This document shows positions 44,944 through 58,514 of a stretch of DNA of 64,000 nt, piece by piece (position 1 is the stretch's first letter; the number at the start of each line of letters is the position of its first letter). Location: contig CM046348.1 of NCBI GenBank assembly GCA_025403435.1, forward strand, positions 31,526,147-31,590,146. The letters are read 5' to 3'. The notes below the pieces were generated by a model that searched no databases, was not told the origin of the DNA, and worked only from the letters and a program-made list of their open reading frames with translations. Source of the DNA: Artocarpus heterophyllus (taxonomy: Eukaryota; Streptophyta; Magnoliopsida; Rosales; Moraceae). A program made the position numbers and the translations under genes.

Positions 44944-46849
44944 TCTCGCATGGAATTCCAAACTATAGAGTCTTTCGTGCCATGTTTTTAGTTTAACATT
45001 TGTTGATGGTGGAAAATGATCAACTAATAATACTCATAAATTGCTTATGGTTCCTATGAATGAATGCAATAAAAATAAAATGAAAAAATGAACACAAGTA
45101 TCGGACACAATTTATAGCGGTTCCCTTTTTAATAAGCTACCTCTATTGTATTTTTCTTATCACGAATTCGTGCAATACATTCTCAGATTTTTGAAAATGA
45201 AAATGAAAGAAAAATGGAGATAAAATGTTTTTGATCCCGAGGAGAGGAGAGGAGAGCCAGCCGCTCCTCTTCTCTATATCTCCCTTTTATATAGTGCTGC
45301 ATTATTATTAAATAAGATGATAAGATTATTGCTAATGGGACAAGAATTTCTGTGTTCTATGTCAGCCTATTCCCTTTGCGTATGGTGTCTTTACACGTGC
45401 AAAAAATATATCGAGCTCTATGCTAGTGGTCTTAATTTCAGATGTACTATCTCGACAACTGCTCTTACTCATTCTTGTCTGTTCTTCTTGGAATGATGAG
45501 CATGATAATAAGCGAAGGATACAAAGCTCATTTAAGGTCGACCTCATCCTAGAGCGGTGAGGTTAATTGATCATCTCGACTTCCACTCTATTTGAGATTA
45601 ATGGGTTGAGTTGGGCTTTTTATTGATCTCGCCTTCAAGCCTTGGCCCGTCAACATCCCCTACAACAACATTGGCCGATAGAAGCTATCGTCTGGCAATG
45701 TTAAGGCTACATACTATACTAATACTAAATATTGACCGTAAAATTTTTATCAAATTTAACTAAATTTATATACGTTTAAATTTTGGTGTCTTTGGCCCAA
45801 AAGTGCACAATACCATTAATTTTTCTTTCGTTTTTTTTTAACCTTACTATAAAATTCTTCAAACAATAATAATTGTTGCTATGTTACTATTAATTTCAGC
45901 ATCATCACATAAATTTACTTATTTTTGCATGCATGATATTCAAAATTTATCCGTTGTTATTTCTCATTTATTTTTTCCTTCTTCGTTTGTTCACGTTTTC
46001 ATCCTAAATATTTGGCAAGGCTTCCCACCGGAGAAGGCGGAGACATTAGAACATAAGATTTCCCTTTGTAAGATTTGTTGTTGTTGCATGTTTTTTTTTT
46101 TTTTTTTTTTAATGTTTCTCCCTGTACTTTTTAGTTGATATATATTTTATAATGAGCAAAGAAGTATTTGTCTTACATTGTGGCGATAAATTCGGTGATC
46201 CACTCAAATGTTAATCTGTTTGTGGAAACCCATTTATTATTATTATTATTATTATTATGTGAACTGTATGATCTCTTGTTTATATTTGTAGTTTCTGAAG
46301 GCCAGGTATGGAAGATTTTAGGCAACTGACATTGACATTGACGATATTTTTGTTATTATAACATTCAAAAGAACCTACTTTGGTGGCAAAACACATTTTT
46401 CAAAGAGCCAAAATTTTATTTATTGTGGAGTTTGATTTCTCTCTCTCTCTCTCTCTCTCTCTTGTAAAGCTATATCCATGTCAATGGAAAAGAGTGTATG
46501 CAAAAATTCTCCATATTCTTTAGTAGAATCAATAGTTTGATTGTTGTGTATCATTTGTTATATTGATCTTAATAGTTTTCTGAGGTCTTTGTATATGTTA
46601 TGAATGCATTATTTTTGTTGTTGTTGTCATTGTCTTACGCGGTCGTCATTCATTATCATCGTCTAGTGTTCTCTGTGTTTTAATTATTTTTCATTGTTTT
46701 TTTTTCGCATTTGATATTTTTTTAATTAATTAGTTTATGTTTTGCTTGTGATTGTGCTTAATTATTGTTTCAAAGGTTTATAAATTTCCAATTTTGGTTC
46801 CTTTTAATGTGTTAGAACAGTTCAAATATATCAGAACACAATTGTTTGA
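44944..46849. other. Spacer of degraded repeat sequence, includes (CT)n microsatellite
   Basis: The phrase CACAATTTATAGCGGTTCCC (about 45107) resembles the transcribed part of plant LTRs or CACTA leaders. A (GGAGA)n tract at 45241-45256 and a (CT)n tract at 46438-46462 are present. No intact gene is seen. Confidence 0.35.
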
Positions 46850-47420
46850 GATGGGCATGAGATCTGGTAGAGGGGGGGGATTAAATGTAGATAACAATGA
46901 CAAAAGAAGTGCAACACTAATGAAATGCATGGTGAAAATGAGCTCGAAGAAACAAAGTATTGAAGTTCAATTTGACGAGAAACAACAACGCTATAGGAAA
47001 AGCTGGGGGTGATTTACAAAGTTACATTAGAGTGTTAGTTCAAAAGCAAGTTCCAAAAGAGTAAAGAAACTAGAGATCAGCTGAATGTAGAGAGTTTAAA
47101 GAACGTGTTTTGCATGAGAGAGTCTCGAGTTTTACCGCTCTCAATTCAATGAAGATGTATGAATTGACCACCAAGGCAAAAATAACGAAGAACTTTAGAA
47201 GTGATTTGTACACAACTACCATACACCTGTCGAACGACAGTCCCAACATTTTCAAACTCCTCACCAAAGTGGTTAGAAATTTCCTTTACAATAACTAGCA
47301 GCTAGTGGAAGGAGTTTGTGGCACAAACTTAGTCCAAGACAACAAGAGATTGCCAGACTTGCACTAAAATAAGAGGTTTATACGAGTAATCATACCTTGG
47401 AGCCCAAAGGGGATATAGGA
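46850..47420 (+). pseudogene. Relic of a plant transposase-associated protein (Ptta/En/Spm type)
   Basis: Read with frame changes, blocks appear in the order KRSATLMKCMVK (about 46900), VQFDEKQQR, then in another frame GDLQSYIRVLVQKQVPK (about 47012) and SSQWKEFVAQT (about 47300). This is the order of the conserved domain in the plant transposase family PF03004, commonly encoded beside CACTA transposase genes. Several stops and shifts show decay. The assignment rests on memory of the domain's consensus, not a search. Confidence 0.45.
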
Positions 47421-48779
47421 AAAAGGAGATTCAATGGTACGTTAAAATTTTCTTTTATTTGTTAGTAACAATTTTGCAATTTTGTTATTATCTTTAAGTG
47501 ACAACACCTTTTAATGTAGATGGAAAAGCACCTGATAACATAAGCTCCCCCGCACCACGTTTCGTGAAGTACGTACGACAAAACAAGGACAAGGAGTTCA
47601 AAAGTAAAGATTGGGAATTAATTGCAAGTTACCTGAGCTTGCTTCACTGATTGAAAATTTTAGTTTAAAAATTATAGTATGTGAAAATTTTACATTGTGA
47701 TAATTTTTTATTTTTTTTACTATAGTTATTGAGAGTTTTATACTATAGCTTCACACTATAGTTGGTTAAATGTCTGCTTAAAACTATGCTTAACAAATTC
47801 ATTTATTCTTCTGAAGGATAAGAAAATGCCAAGCAAGAGTCATAGGCCACTTTCAATATGAGGAGCTTGTAAATTAATAACTTAAATCCTTCCAAATAAG
47901 TGGTATTTGAATATTCAAATAGCTAAAAATGACTTCCTTCAATTGATCGAAGAAAAATTCCAATCCGAAGGCTTTAAGTTTTAAATTGGTTTATTGAATT
48001 GACTCCTATTCCATAAAACCCCATCCACGAACACCGAACACCTCAGTGGAAACTTCATGCGGCGTTTATACATATTTCTAACCAATCCAAGTTGCCCATT
48101 TTCAATGACCGAGTAGAATAAATTGTCTAAAATATAATTTCTTCCTCAGCTTATTGACTGGGCTTACTGCTTAATTATAAGGTCAAGATGAGGAAAATTA
48201 TTACAAATTGTAATATTTTGTTTAACGTTGGACAAACGAATCCGTAAACTATATAATTATTTTAGGTGTAACGTGAGCAGCGGTACTAGGTTGAAATATA
48301 AGAGATTTATTGGTGTAGGAAAGCATTTAAGAGTGTGAAATGGTAAAGTTTGTCAATGTTGAAAAGCATAAATAAATCTACTGAAGGAAAGGAAATTACC
48401 AATTTGCACTCAACTTCTGTTTATTATGATTTGTGGGAGCTGTTGATGTCAAAGCAATACGAACTCGAGGGTCAGTCATATAGCGTTTAATATTAAATTA
48501 TTTGTTCCAGCCGATATTGACATTCTAATGGTGATTAATTATTCGTAATTTCATTTTAAAATAATTCTCTCCTCATTTTCTCGGTATGCATCCCGGCACA
48601 TTGGTCATAGCCTTTTTTCCCCTCGCGCTCATTTGGTTAGAAAAATTATCAAGATAGTACAAAAAGATGATACCGGAGATCAATTAAGCCCAAAGATGAA
48701 AATATTAGCATGGGGAGAAACATCGGTACTCTAAGTTTAAAGATATTTCAGAGAAAATATAGACATCAATTGAAATATT

Positions 48780-48816
<37 letters not shown>

Positions 48817-49827
48817 AAGCAATATATAGTTATTTTACAATTTAATATTTCTTTCTGATATTTTAGAATATGAATCCGGTCCAAAGAAAATTCCTCATAT
48901 ATAGCAAACTCCAACCTATTCAGCAAAGCTTTGGTCCATTTGTAAAACTATAAGGCTATATTTTAGAGAGCTAGAAATAACATAGTTAATCAAAGAGAAC
49001 CTCCGGACCATTCAGAGAGAATGACCTTTCTCATTAGAATTTCGCTTTAACTTTATCCACGGTTTCTTGTGATCTTAGCTGCAACGGTGTATATGTAATT
49101 ATTATCAGACTATAGCTACAACAAAATATATATATATATACACACAAACACGTATTGTAGATAAAAGTATTTGAGTGCATCGGATTTGCTCCTCTTTTTT
49201 ATTCATTTAAAAAACACTACAGATAAAAATATGATGCTAGACAAATATATTAAGGTTTTGAATTTAAGAAAACACGCTGTTAATCTCTATATAAAAATAG
49301 ACTAAAAACACTCAGAAATTCAAGTGAAAATTTATTGTTGAAGCTAGTTTGATATTTGCAAATAACTAGTTGAAACGCGTGCTCAACGTGTACATATAAT
49401 ATGCTTGAAAAATGAATAAGATTTTTGGGAGAAAAGCAACAAAAAAAAGTAAAAAAAATAAAGGATTAAAGATGTAATTATAAAAAAACGTAGGACTAAA
49501 AAATTAAAGGGAAAAATTGAAAAACAAAGAGAAAGAAAAAAAGGTCCAAGAGATGAAACATTTTGTCTTTTGACATTTGACCCATTTTAAAAATGGGTTA
49601 TGTTTTAGAAATATAAAAAATCCATTTGTAAGTGTTTAAAAAGGTTTAATATTTGCAAGAGGCACATTTGAAAGAAGCAAAAAGATCAAGGATGCTGGGG
49701 GAATGGCAAGATTGAAAGAATAGGGAAAAACAAAAACAAAAACAAAAAAAAAATAGAGAGAAGAAAAAAAGAGAGGAAAAAATGTTGTTGTTTCTCTCCC
49801 CTAGGGAATCCATTGACAAAAATGCAC
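47421..49827. other. AT-rich spacer with (AT)n microsatellite
   Basis: No gene is visible. An (AT)n tract of about 33 bp lies at 48782-48814 and a shorter AT/CA tract at 49128-49150. An A-rich, purine-rich stretch runs from 49430 to 49790. Confidence 0.45.
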
Positions 49828-49912
49828 TATAGATGGAAGGTTAGACAACACTTTAAAGCTGTCGTCTAAAGATGTGACGATGGTTTATCAAACTGTCATC
49901 TTATCCATCTAT
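49828..49912. repeat. Cluster of palindromic CACTA-like repeats
   Basis: Outer arms ATAGATGG and CCATCTAT enclose two palindromes: TTAGACAACACTTT with AAAGCTGTCGTCTAA (49841-49869), and AGATGTGACGATGGTTT with AAACTGTCATCTT (about 49870-49901). They resemble the unit at 44906. The Tekay LTR to the right begins at or just inside the outer arm. Confidence 0.45.
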
Positions 49913-52120
49913 CACGCTCTCCGATCCGAGTGGTGCCGTAGCAGAATAATTAAATCAAATAAACCAAATTTTAATTAAAATTGCCGATTAAATAATTAGT
50001 TTATTTATAAAAATATGGTGAGTTTTAAACTTTTAAATGATCGCTTCTGAGTTAAGGCAGTTAAAATTAAATAATAAAAACCAATAAATACGATCCAGGC
50101 CACCCTAGACCCACAATAGTATACACACATAGTTACAACTTAATAAATACAACCACAGTCCAAATCCAAATACATAACAATTAAAATATTACATGTCTTG
50201 ATTTAATTAAGCAGGAACCAAAACAAATCCCTACAGCTCACACGACCGTCCAGTAGCATCCCAATCGGCGCTATGCTAAAATCCACCTAGGGGAAAAGTT
50301 TTAAAGCAAGCAAAACTGTGAGTGGAAGGCTTAGTATAACTTTAAGCTTTGAAAACATCTAATTTGAATATAAAAATTCTATCATGGCATAAGAATTATA
50401 GAACATAGTAAATAAAACTCATTGAATTCATTCTTATCATTTAGTCCATTATTCATCCGGAAATGGTCTTAATATTTTATCTTGGGCAAACCAATAGCAT
50501 CACTACCATAGTGGCCCAGTTGGGTTTCGAAACCTACCCCTAAGGTCGCTCTTTATACGACCCGATCTCTGAGTATGACATCATGCCCATATGTATATCA
50601 TTTCAAACGGTGTTTACGACACGTCCGGTATTATATCATTATTTAGATCTCATCTTACCAAGTATTCTTATTTACATTTATTGTTCTATTCATTATGATC
50701 ATCCATTATTCAAAAGTTAATGAAAATAACTAATAAATTCATCTCAATCATTTCTTAAAAACATTTTGAAAGAAGTCACTTTGTGGCAAAGACCTTTTTT
50801 AAAACATAGCTACCAAAGAAAGAGGTCTAGAGTCCTACCTCGATATCCAGTACAAGAGCCCAAACACTGCAGTCCTAACCCGCTATATGTTAGCTCCTTG
50901 GAACCATGAACAACCTTGAATGTAAGCTTAGTTCATCAATATCTAACGTAGAGTATTCTACATTACTACGCTATCTTATGATGTCTTAGTGTGTCCTCCT
51001 TAATATTCACAAAATTATGCTGTAAGGTCAAATCTCTATTTGGATTTTGAATGGAGAAAACAAGTGGAAATCAATAAATTTTACAAAGCCCAGTCGACCT
51101 GCCAAACTTCCATAGTTTGGCCTACCGGCCATCCAAAATCGGCCTGCCAAACTACTCCAGGTTCGGCTTGCCGAAAAGATGAGTCTGGCCTACCAACTCA
51201 TGAATCTGGCTTGCCGATGCTCATGACCAGCTTGCTAAATTGGCAAAATCTAAAAATTTCAAATTTTGAGCCTCGGCCTTCTTGAGCTTAAAATCTCATT
51301 TTAAACTTGCTTTTTAGTTCCCAAAGCATGCATAATGTTCATAAATGATAGAAAAATATATTGGAACACATTTAAACACTTTTAAACAAGTTTTACATAG
51401 AAATTTTCAAATTATTTCAAAAATGAGAAAAAGAGGAACAACTTGATTTAGCTTGACTTTGTTTAATCGGGCTTAGATTCATGAAGGTTTGGGTCCTACA
51501 AACCTAGATTGAAGGTTTTCTAAGCTCAAGGAAACTCGGATTCAACATTCCTAGAAAGTTGAAAATTTGAAATTAAAACTTTGAGATTTCAAAGAAAAAG
51601 AGAAAATTTGAAATTAAAACACTGAGATTTCAAAGAAAAAGAGAAAACTAACCTCAAGGAAGAAATTTGAGTTGATTTGAGCAGGCTTAGGACTCCAGAC
51701 GCTCATCCTTTTTGGCCTCCATTGGCGAAAAATTTGGGAGTAGAATAAGAAGAGGGAGTCGAGAGGAAGAGAAAGAGAGATGAGAGAATAAGAGAGGGAA
51801 AGAAAGAGCAGAGAAACAAAGTGAGGGAAAAAGAGTGGAAGAAGGAGATTAAATAGAGGGAGTAGTTGGTTTTTGAGAAAACCATGGGCTGCACTTGGTT
51901 TGATGAAAAATGTTCAAGTTATCTAAGCTTTTAGTAAAAAGGGACTTGTTTAGAATTTGGCAATTTGTTTTGTTCTAAAAATTTAAGACAACGTAAAAAT
52001 AATTAAAGTGAGATTCATTAGAAAAGACCATGAAATAATTAAATTAAGTTCAAATTACATTAAGGCATACTTCACCATTTTACACACTAATCATACTTAA
52101 TTACATTTTTGAGTGTTACA
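49913..52120 (-). repeat. 3' LTR of an older Tekay-type element
   Basis: On the minus strand it starts TGTAACACTC immediately after the purine tract AGGGGTGGAGAGC (52133-52121), the same arrangement as at 25600-25613. The lower end, near ...GGAGAGCGTGA, is approximate. A dense cluster of TCGGCCTGCCGA-like units lies at 51093-51240. The sequence is otherwise unlike the young Tekay LTR, so it is another family of the lineage. Confidence 0.65.
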
Positions 52121-54870
52121 GCTCTCCACCCCTAAAAAGAATTTCATCCTCGAAATTAGAAATCATCTCAAAAAAAATATATATATATGTGGGTACAACT
52201 CTCGCATAGTTGACTCTAATTCCCAAGTCATTTCATCAATTCCATGATGCTGCCATACAACTTTCACTAACAGTATATCATGGCGCCGTAAACTTATCAT
52301 TTTTTGATCAATAATCTAAACTAGCACCTCTTCGTAGGTCGTGTCTTCTTGGATCGATACATCATGAAATGAAACAATCTTGCTCAACTCAAGTGGACAT
52401 TTTTGAAGCATCAACACATAGAATACATTAGGGACATGAGAGGGCTCAAGAGGAAGACTAAGCCGGTATGCAACCACACCAACATGATGAGTAATCTCGA
52501 ACGCTCTGACATACCTTAGTGCAAGTTTCCCACTTACATCAAAACTCGAAATCCCTTTACGTGGTGAAACCTTCAAGAGAGCAAAATCTCCTACTTCGAA
52601 TTCCAAAGGTCGGCATCTCCTATCAGCATAACTCTTTTGCCTGCTTTGAGTAGCTTTTTACCGATCACGAATCACGAAGACCTTTTCATTGCTCTCACAG
52701 ATCTCATCAAGTCCGATAACAATCTTATCCTTCGGTTCTACCCAACACACTAGCGATCAACATGGTCATCCATAGAGTGCCTCGAACGGTGCCATTCTGA
52801 TACTCGCTTGGTAACTATTGTTGTATATGAATTTTGCCAGATGTAAATGCTTCTTTCAGTTCCTACCAAAGTCCAATACATATGTACGTAACATATCCTT
52901 GAGAATCTAAATAACTAGTTTGGACTACCTGTCGGTTCGAGGATGAAAGGTGGTACTAAAATTCAAATCTATGCCCAAGGCTTCCTAGAAACTCCTCCAA
53001 TACTTGGCGTTAAATCGGCTATCTATATTGGAAGTAATGACAGTGGAACTCCATATAGTCTCACTATATTCTCAAGATATAATTCTCCAAGAACTCTCCT
53101 TGAACACATCGATCTAAAAGGTATGAAATGCGTTGATTTTGTCGACCTGCCAACAACGACCCAGATTGCATCATGTATCTACTCCGTCCTTGGCAAACCA
53201 GTGAGGAAAATCCATTGTAACATGCTCCTACTTCCACCTTGGAATGGGAAGCAGTTGAAACTGTCCAGCAGGCCTCTGATGCTTAGCTTTCACTTAAATA
53301 TAAGTCACACACTTAGCGACGTACTCGGAGACATGCTTTCTCCTATTTCTTCACCAATATTGCCTCTTTAAATCGTGATGCATTTTCGTGCTTCATGGCT
53401 GACTAGCAAATCGAGACCTATGGGCTTTGTCCATCATGGCCTTTTTCACGTCCTTTATTAGGGGTGCTACCAAACATTCCCTGAAATACAATTACCCATC
53501 TATGTGTACTTTCCATTCTTCAAATTGCTCACCATTCTAAATTCATGTCCATATTCCCTGTAAATGTTAATCTTGCCATTGATTCTGCTTCACCATCTAA
53601 ATGAGCACTGATTGATTCTGCTTCACCATCTAAATGAGCACTGAGGTAGACTCCATATGATATATCAAAACCCGATTGCCATCTTTGTAATACTGTAGCC
53701 CATACTCACTTACCGTAGCATCTTTTTTCCAATCCTCAAGTGCCAAGTAAGCGAGAATTCCTGGAGACTTCCTGTTGATTGTGTCTACAACTATATTGGC
53801 CTTTCCCGAATGATACTACAGTGTGAAATCATAGTCTTCCATGTATTCCATCCATTCTATTGCCTCAAAATTCAGATCCTTATGAGTGAACAGATATTTC
53901 AAACTCTTATGGCCCGAGAAAATCTAGAACGTCACTCCATATAATTAACATCTCCAAATCTTTAGGGCGTGAATCACTACTGCAAGCTCTAAGTCTTGAG
54001 TGGGATAGTTCTGCACGTGAGGTCTTAGCTATCGCGATCTGTAAGCCACAACCTATCCATGTTGCATTAACCTACATCCGAGTCCACGTCTTGAGACATT
54101 TGTCTAGACTTTGTACAGCTCATCATTAGTCAATATGATTAGCATTGGTGCGGTTGTCAATCAGTTCTTTAATTCCTAAAAGGCATACTCACATTCTATA
54201 TCCCATTCAAATCAAAAATTCTTCTTAATCATCATGTCAATGGAACCGCTATCTTCGAGAAATCCTACATGAATTTCCTGTAGTATCCTACGAGTCTCAA
54301 GAAACTATAGATTTTGGCCACGTTCCTTGGTTGTTCCCACTGCATTATTGCTTCTATCTTGAAAGGATCCATACCCTGTTTAGAGATGATGTGTCCTAAA
54401 AACTTAACTTCAGTTGGCCAATATTCACACTTTTCCTTCTTGGCATATAGCTGGTGCTCTCACAGAGTTTGAAGCACGATCCTTAGATGTTGCTTATGCT
54501 CTTCCCAAATCTTAGAATAAATCAGTATGTCATCAATAAACACGATTATAAACTAATCTAAGTAAGGCCTAAAAATCCAATTCATTAAATCCATGAAAGC
54601 TACAGGAGCATTCGTCAACCCAAACGTCATCACTAGAAACTTGAAATGTCCATACCTGGTCCTAAAGGCTGTCTTGGGAATATTTTCTTCCTTTATCCTA
54701 GCTGATGATATCCAGATCGCAAATCTATCTTCGAGAAATACAGAGAACCTCTTAGTTAATCAAATAACTGATTGATGTTAGGCAGTGGATACTTGTTCTT
54801 CATGGTGACTCGATTTAGCTACTGATAATCAATACATAATTTGAGGATACCATCATGTTTCTAATAAATT
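52121..54870 (-). pseudogene. Degraded Tekay-type polymerase fragment
   Basis: Going from high to low coordinates on the minus strand: reverse transcriptase starting at a KHDG block (about 54860), [10 protein letters not shown] (about 54540), LYAKKEKCEYWP and VKFLGHIIS (about 54420), RNase H HKSLKYLFTHKDLN (about 53900), then weak integrase traces and the integrase C-terminal part with FEVGDFALLKVSPRKG and GKLALRYV (52606-52316). Stops and frameshifts are frequent. The 5' part (gag, protease, start of reverse transcriptase) is absent: the match ends at 54870, where Tat-type sequence begins. Confidence 0.8.
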
Positions 54871-56324
54871 TCAACATTTTTTTAAATTTTTAAAAGAAAA
54901 TCAAAATAGCACACGACAACACACAAAAATATATTACAAAATAAAAAAGTAATGATGTTAACTTGAAAGTGTTTTCGCATCATTTGATACTCTGAATTAA
55001 GCAAATCTTTCTTTCAACTCTGCTCTTGTTGGATAGTCATCAAAGAGCGGCTTCCTCCTGTAGTTCGTGTTGAAAGACACCACACATAGGTCTTATATGA
55101 ACATGTTCTCAAGATTGGCAAAATTTGAAAAATTTAAACTTATGAAACTTGGACTCATTTTACGTTCTTGGTAAGTCTATAAAAATGATGTTAGAGGTGA
55201 TAGAGGAGGTGGTGGCCACGTATGATCTTAGCAAGAATGGTCTTTGGTGAACTCTTATGGCAACTGAAATTGTGAACGTAGGACTAAAGGTGATGATTGT
55301 TCCTCTTCTACAACTAAGCCTTCTTTCTCTTCCTCAAATTCTTCTCCTAATGATTGTTTCTCAATTCCAAATATTCCTCTTCATTTTCTAAAAAATCTTT
55401 CATAGATTTCAAATATTTTCTTAGAATTTTCAAACTCTCCCTATTTAAAGTATCTAATGAATTTTGCAATTCAAAAATTGACTTCAAAATTTCAAGTTGA
55501 ATTTCAGGCCAAGGTTCCAAAAAGCTTGAATTGTTCTCCCAACCTAAGTTGGTTTTAAAACTATTCAATCTCCAATAATCATACTCGATTATATCTTCCA
55601 ACATATAATAGATTTTGTCTCTAGGTAATTGGTAAAAATTGATGGATCTATTTCCTTTTTCTATCCAATTTCTAGTTTCAGGACTCAACCCATAATAGAA
55701 TATTCTTAAAAGATAATCCCAAGAAAAACTATGGTAAAGAAACCTATCTAGCAAATTCTTATATTTCCACCAAGCACTATAAAGTGGTTCTAAATGTTGT
55801 TGAGAAAAATGTGCAATAAAATATTGATGAATTTCCTAAAACATTTTTTTATTTTTTTAATCTTTTAATTTTTATATTTTTTATTTTTAAAATTCTTTGA
55901 AGAAAAATTTCAAGCTAAATAATGCTAAATCAATTAGATTTCTAGATCATTATGAGTCACACCAGACACACTTAGAATTTTCAACTTTCTTAGGCAAGGG
56001 TTTTAGCCTTATGGCTGTGGGATTGAGTCCAACGGTTGGCCTTTTTGACATAATCTAATAAATTTTACAACTACCCAAACTTGTAAAATAAAAGACAAGA
56101 TGCTAAGCTTTTCTTTATCTAAAACAGATAAAGTAGTTAGTAAAAAGCATTCACCCTTTTTTAATTTTTAATTTTTGAATTTTAATTTTTTTTCTTATTT
56201 TTTTCAATAATAAACACATTAATTATAACATGCAAATCATTAAAATAATATTTAAAAGGATAGGGATAGATTACTTGCATATTTTCTCGCTTAATTTAGC
56301 AATCTAATAAAGTGATAGCACTTT
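54871..56324 (-). mobile_element. Internal region of Tat-type element 2, with gag-like frame
   Basis: It aligns with 17080-17895 plus 28424-29172 of element 1. A continuous frame on the minus strand, 55754-55347 (135 codons from a TTG, no ATG at its start), contains IFYYGLSPETRNWIEKGN and YYMLEDIIEYDYWRL, the same gag-like block as in element 1. It recalls the gag of Tat/Athila elements (FYNGL... region). No polymerase domains are present. The part corresponding to 15655-17080 of element 1, and a 3' LTR, are missing. Confidence 0.65.
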
Positions 56325-56342
56325 TCTAGCAATAGCACCAAA
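56325..56342 (-). other. Primer-binding region of Tat-type element 2
   Basis: The minus strand reads ATTTGGTGCTATTGCTAG, a mutated version of the TGGTGCCGTTGCTGGGG seen in element 1 at 29173-29189, at the matching position beside the LTR. Confidence 0.65.
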
Positions 56343-56350
56343 TTTTTTAG

Positions 56351-58514
56351 TTTTATTGCCCAAAATGATTCTTTAAAATACGGATGTTTATAGCATAAAA
56401 GGGTTGTTGTATCTACAAGAAGGTAGGAATTTAAAAGATTAATAGTTTAAAAGTTGAAAAGGTAATGGTGATTTTAATGAGATTTCAAAGAAAAAATATT
56501 TTTAACAATTTTAAAAAAGATTTTAAAACATAAAATTAAAACTGTGAAATTTCGAGAATCCCTTGTATGTTTTATAACTGATATGGAAGTTTAACTCTAA
56601 ATAATTATCTAAAGTATTTGATTTATTCTTTCTTTTCTCATTAATTGCAAACACTTTTGCTAATTTTACAAGTCAACCTAAAACAACAATACAGCAAGCT
56701 ATAATGCAGTAAAGATTTTCTTATAAAGAGTAGCAAAATAATTTCCTCTCACTAGTAAATTTATACACTAATTATAAAAATTATAACTGTTGTCATTACA
56801 ACTATCATTAACATAATTTTAAGATAGAAAAGACGATAATAAATTAAAGTTATTATATTTAAATGAAATAATTTTTTACGTTAATTTTGTCAATACCTCA
56901 TCTTATAAAATATCTAAAATTGACAACATAATAAGTTATATTGCAGTAAAAGACATTCCATAAAATTAAGCATTATTTCATTCTTATTAATATTAATTAT
57001 GCAATACAATTGAATTACATTTATAAAGCACGACTAAATTTATATAAAAATAGGCAGCATAACAACGCAAACAATAATTATTAAAGACTTGAAAAATATA
57101 ATTTATTCCATAAAAATATAAACATTACAAAGCAGATATATAGTTAAAATCCATAATAAAGTACTATGCATACAAGATCATCTCTCTGCTTCACCAGACT
57201 TTCTACACTTAATTAGGCATTATTTTCATATTGAAATTGGGGTCGGAGGAGTACCCTAATAATATCTCTTACTAAAAGGGGGTACTGCTTAGCTAGAAGC
57301 TCAGTAGTTGAAGGAAGAACTAAAAAGGGGGAAGGGAGAAAGAAAGGCCAAAAGGCCTTAGGGGTAATGAGTGAAAGGGGAGGCACCCCTCTTTTATAGC
57401 AGAACAATTATACTATTTCATATATTTTATTCTATTTTAATTTTAATTTTATTTATTTATTTATTTTTATTGTTGTTTAGTTGCACCCTACGTGAACCCA
57501 ACATTTTTTTTTCTAACATGTTAATAAACTCATTTAGAGCTGATTTCTAATTTTATTATTATTTTTCCTTATCCACATTCTTTACTGTGTGTGTTTTACT
57601 TTGAGATCTGGTGTGGCATGACAGTGGGCGGTATGAGGGACTGCTTGATCTGAGGCATCCATTTCGCGATCCAATAGCTGCAAGATGAGCAAGAAAATGG
57701 GCCAAGTGGGCCAGCTAGAACCACAAACATGGACCATTAGATCGGTCTTGGTAAACAAATCCAATGGCCGAGAAAGCAATTGCCCGTGGAGCTGTACACA
57801 CATAATCTAAAGCGTTAAGATTCCTCCTGACAGTGTTTGGCGATTGACGCACCTACTGTCTAATGCACACGCCAATTGTGTGTTGACATGTGGACTCTAC
57901 CAGCACATCACAAATCTTGTTTGTCTTTTTAGGAAGTGTTTGTTTCAGAAACTTGCAGCATCCAATGAACTCAGATTAGGGTGATGTCTTTGAAAACTCA
58001 TTTGGTGGCCTAATTTGATGCATCTTGGATACCCGATTATGAATGCTCTAAATCCAATATCTTTAGTTCTCCTTGGGGGTGCTTTCTTGAGATTTGAAAC
58101 CATGTGCTAAAGGGTTGATTCTCTTCTATATTTGAGGAAAAAAAATCATAACTTCTTCATTTAATATCTAATTGAAATGATTCTTTTTTCATTATGTTTC
58201 TAGTGAAAAGAGGAATAAATTAGATCTATATTGCATATTTTTTAAGACCATTAACATTAAGATTTTATTAGATTTGTTAATAAATCAAACACTATTTGCA
58301 TTATCTCTCGAAACACAAATTTCAATTTTATTCTATACTTAGATTAAAACTTTAAATGCACATCCAAATGCCAATTTGTATAACAATTCAAATTACTAAC
58401 TCAAATCTTAATTCAAATTACACTAACTCAAATTAAATCATTAATTCAAATCCATTTACCAAACCGACCCTTAATGCATTTATTGTCCTATTTTGCCCAT
58501 TTTGGTGTCATTTT
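56351..58514 (-). repeat. LTR of Tat-type element 2, right-hand (U5) part
   Basis: It aligns with 13504-about 15124 of the element 1 LTR but is about 540 bp longer because of extra sequence at roughly 57935-58473. It ends at 58514, where a solo LTR is inserted, and continues at 61521. Confidence 0.7.

Noticed and set aside
45362..45547. Minus-strand open frame of 61 codons
   Set aside because: No recognisable content, low support and in degraded repeat sequence; likely chance.
52943..53371. Plus-strand open frame of 142 codons
   Set aside because: It lies antisense to the degraded Tekay integrase region and shows no recognisable content of its own.
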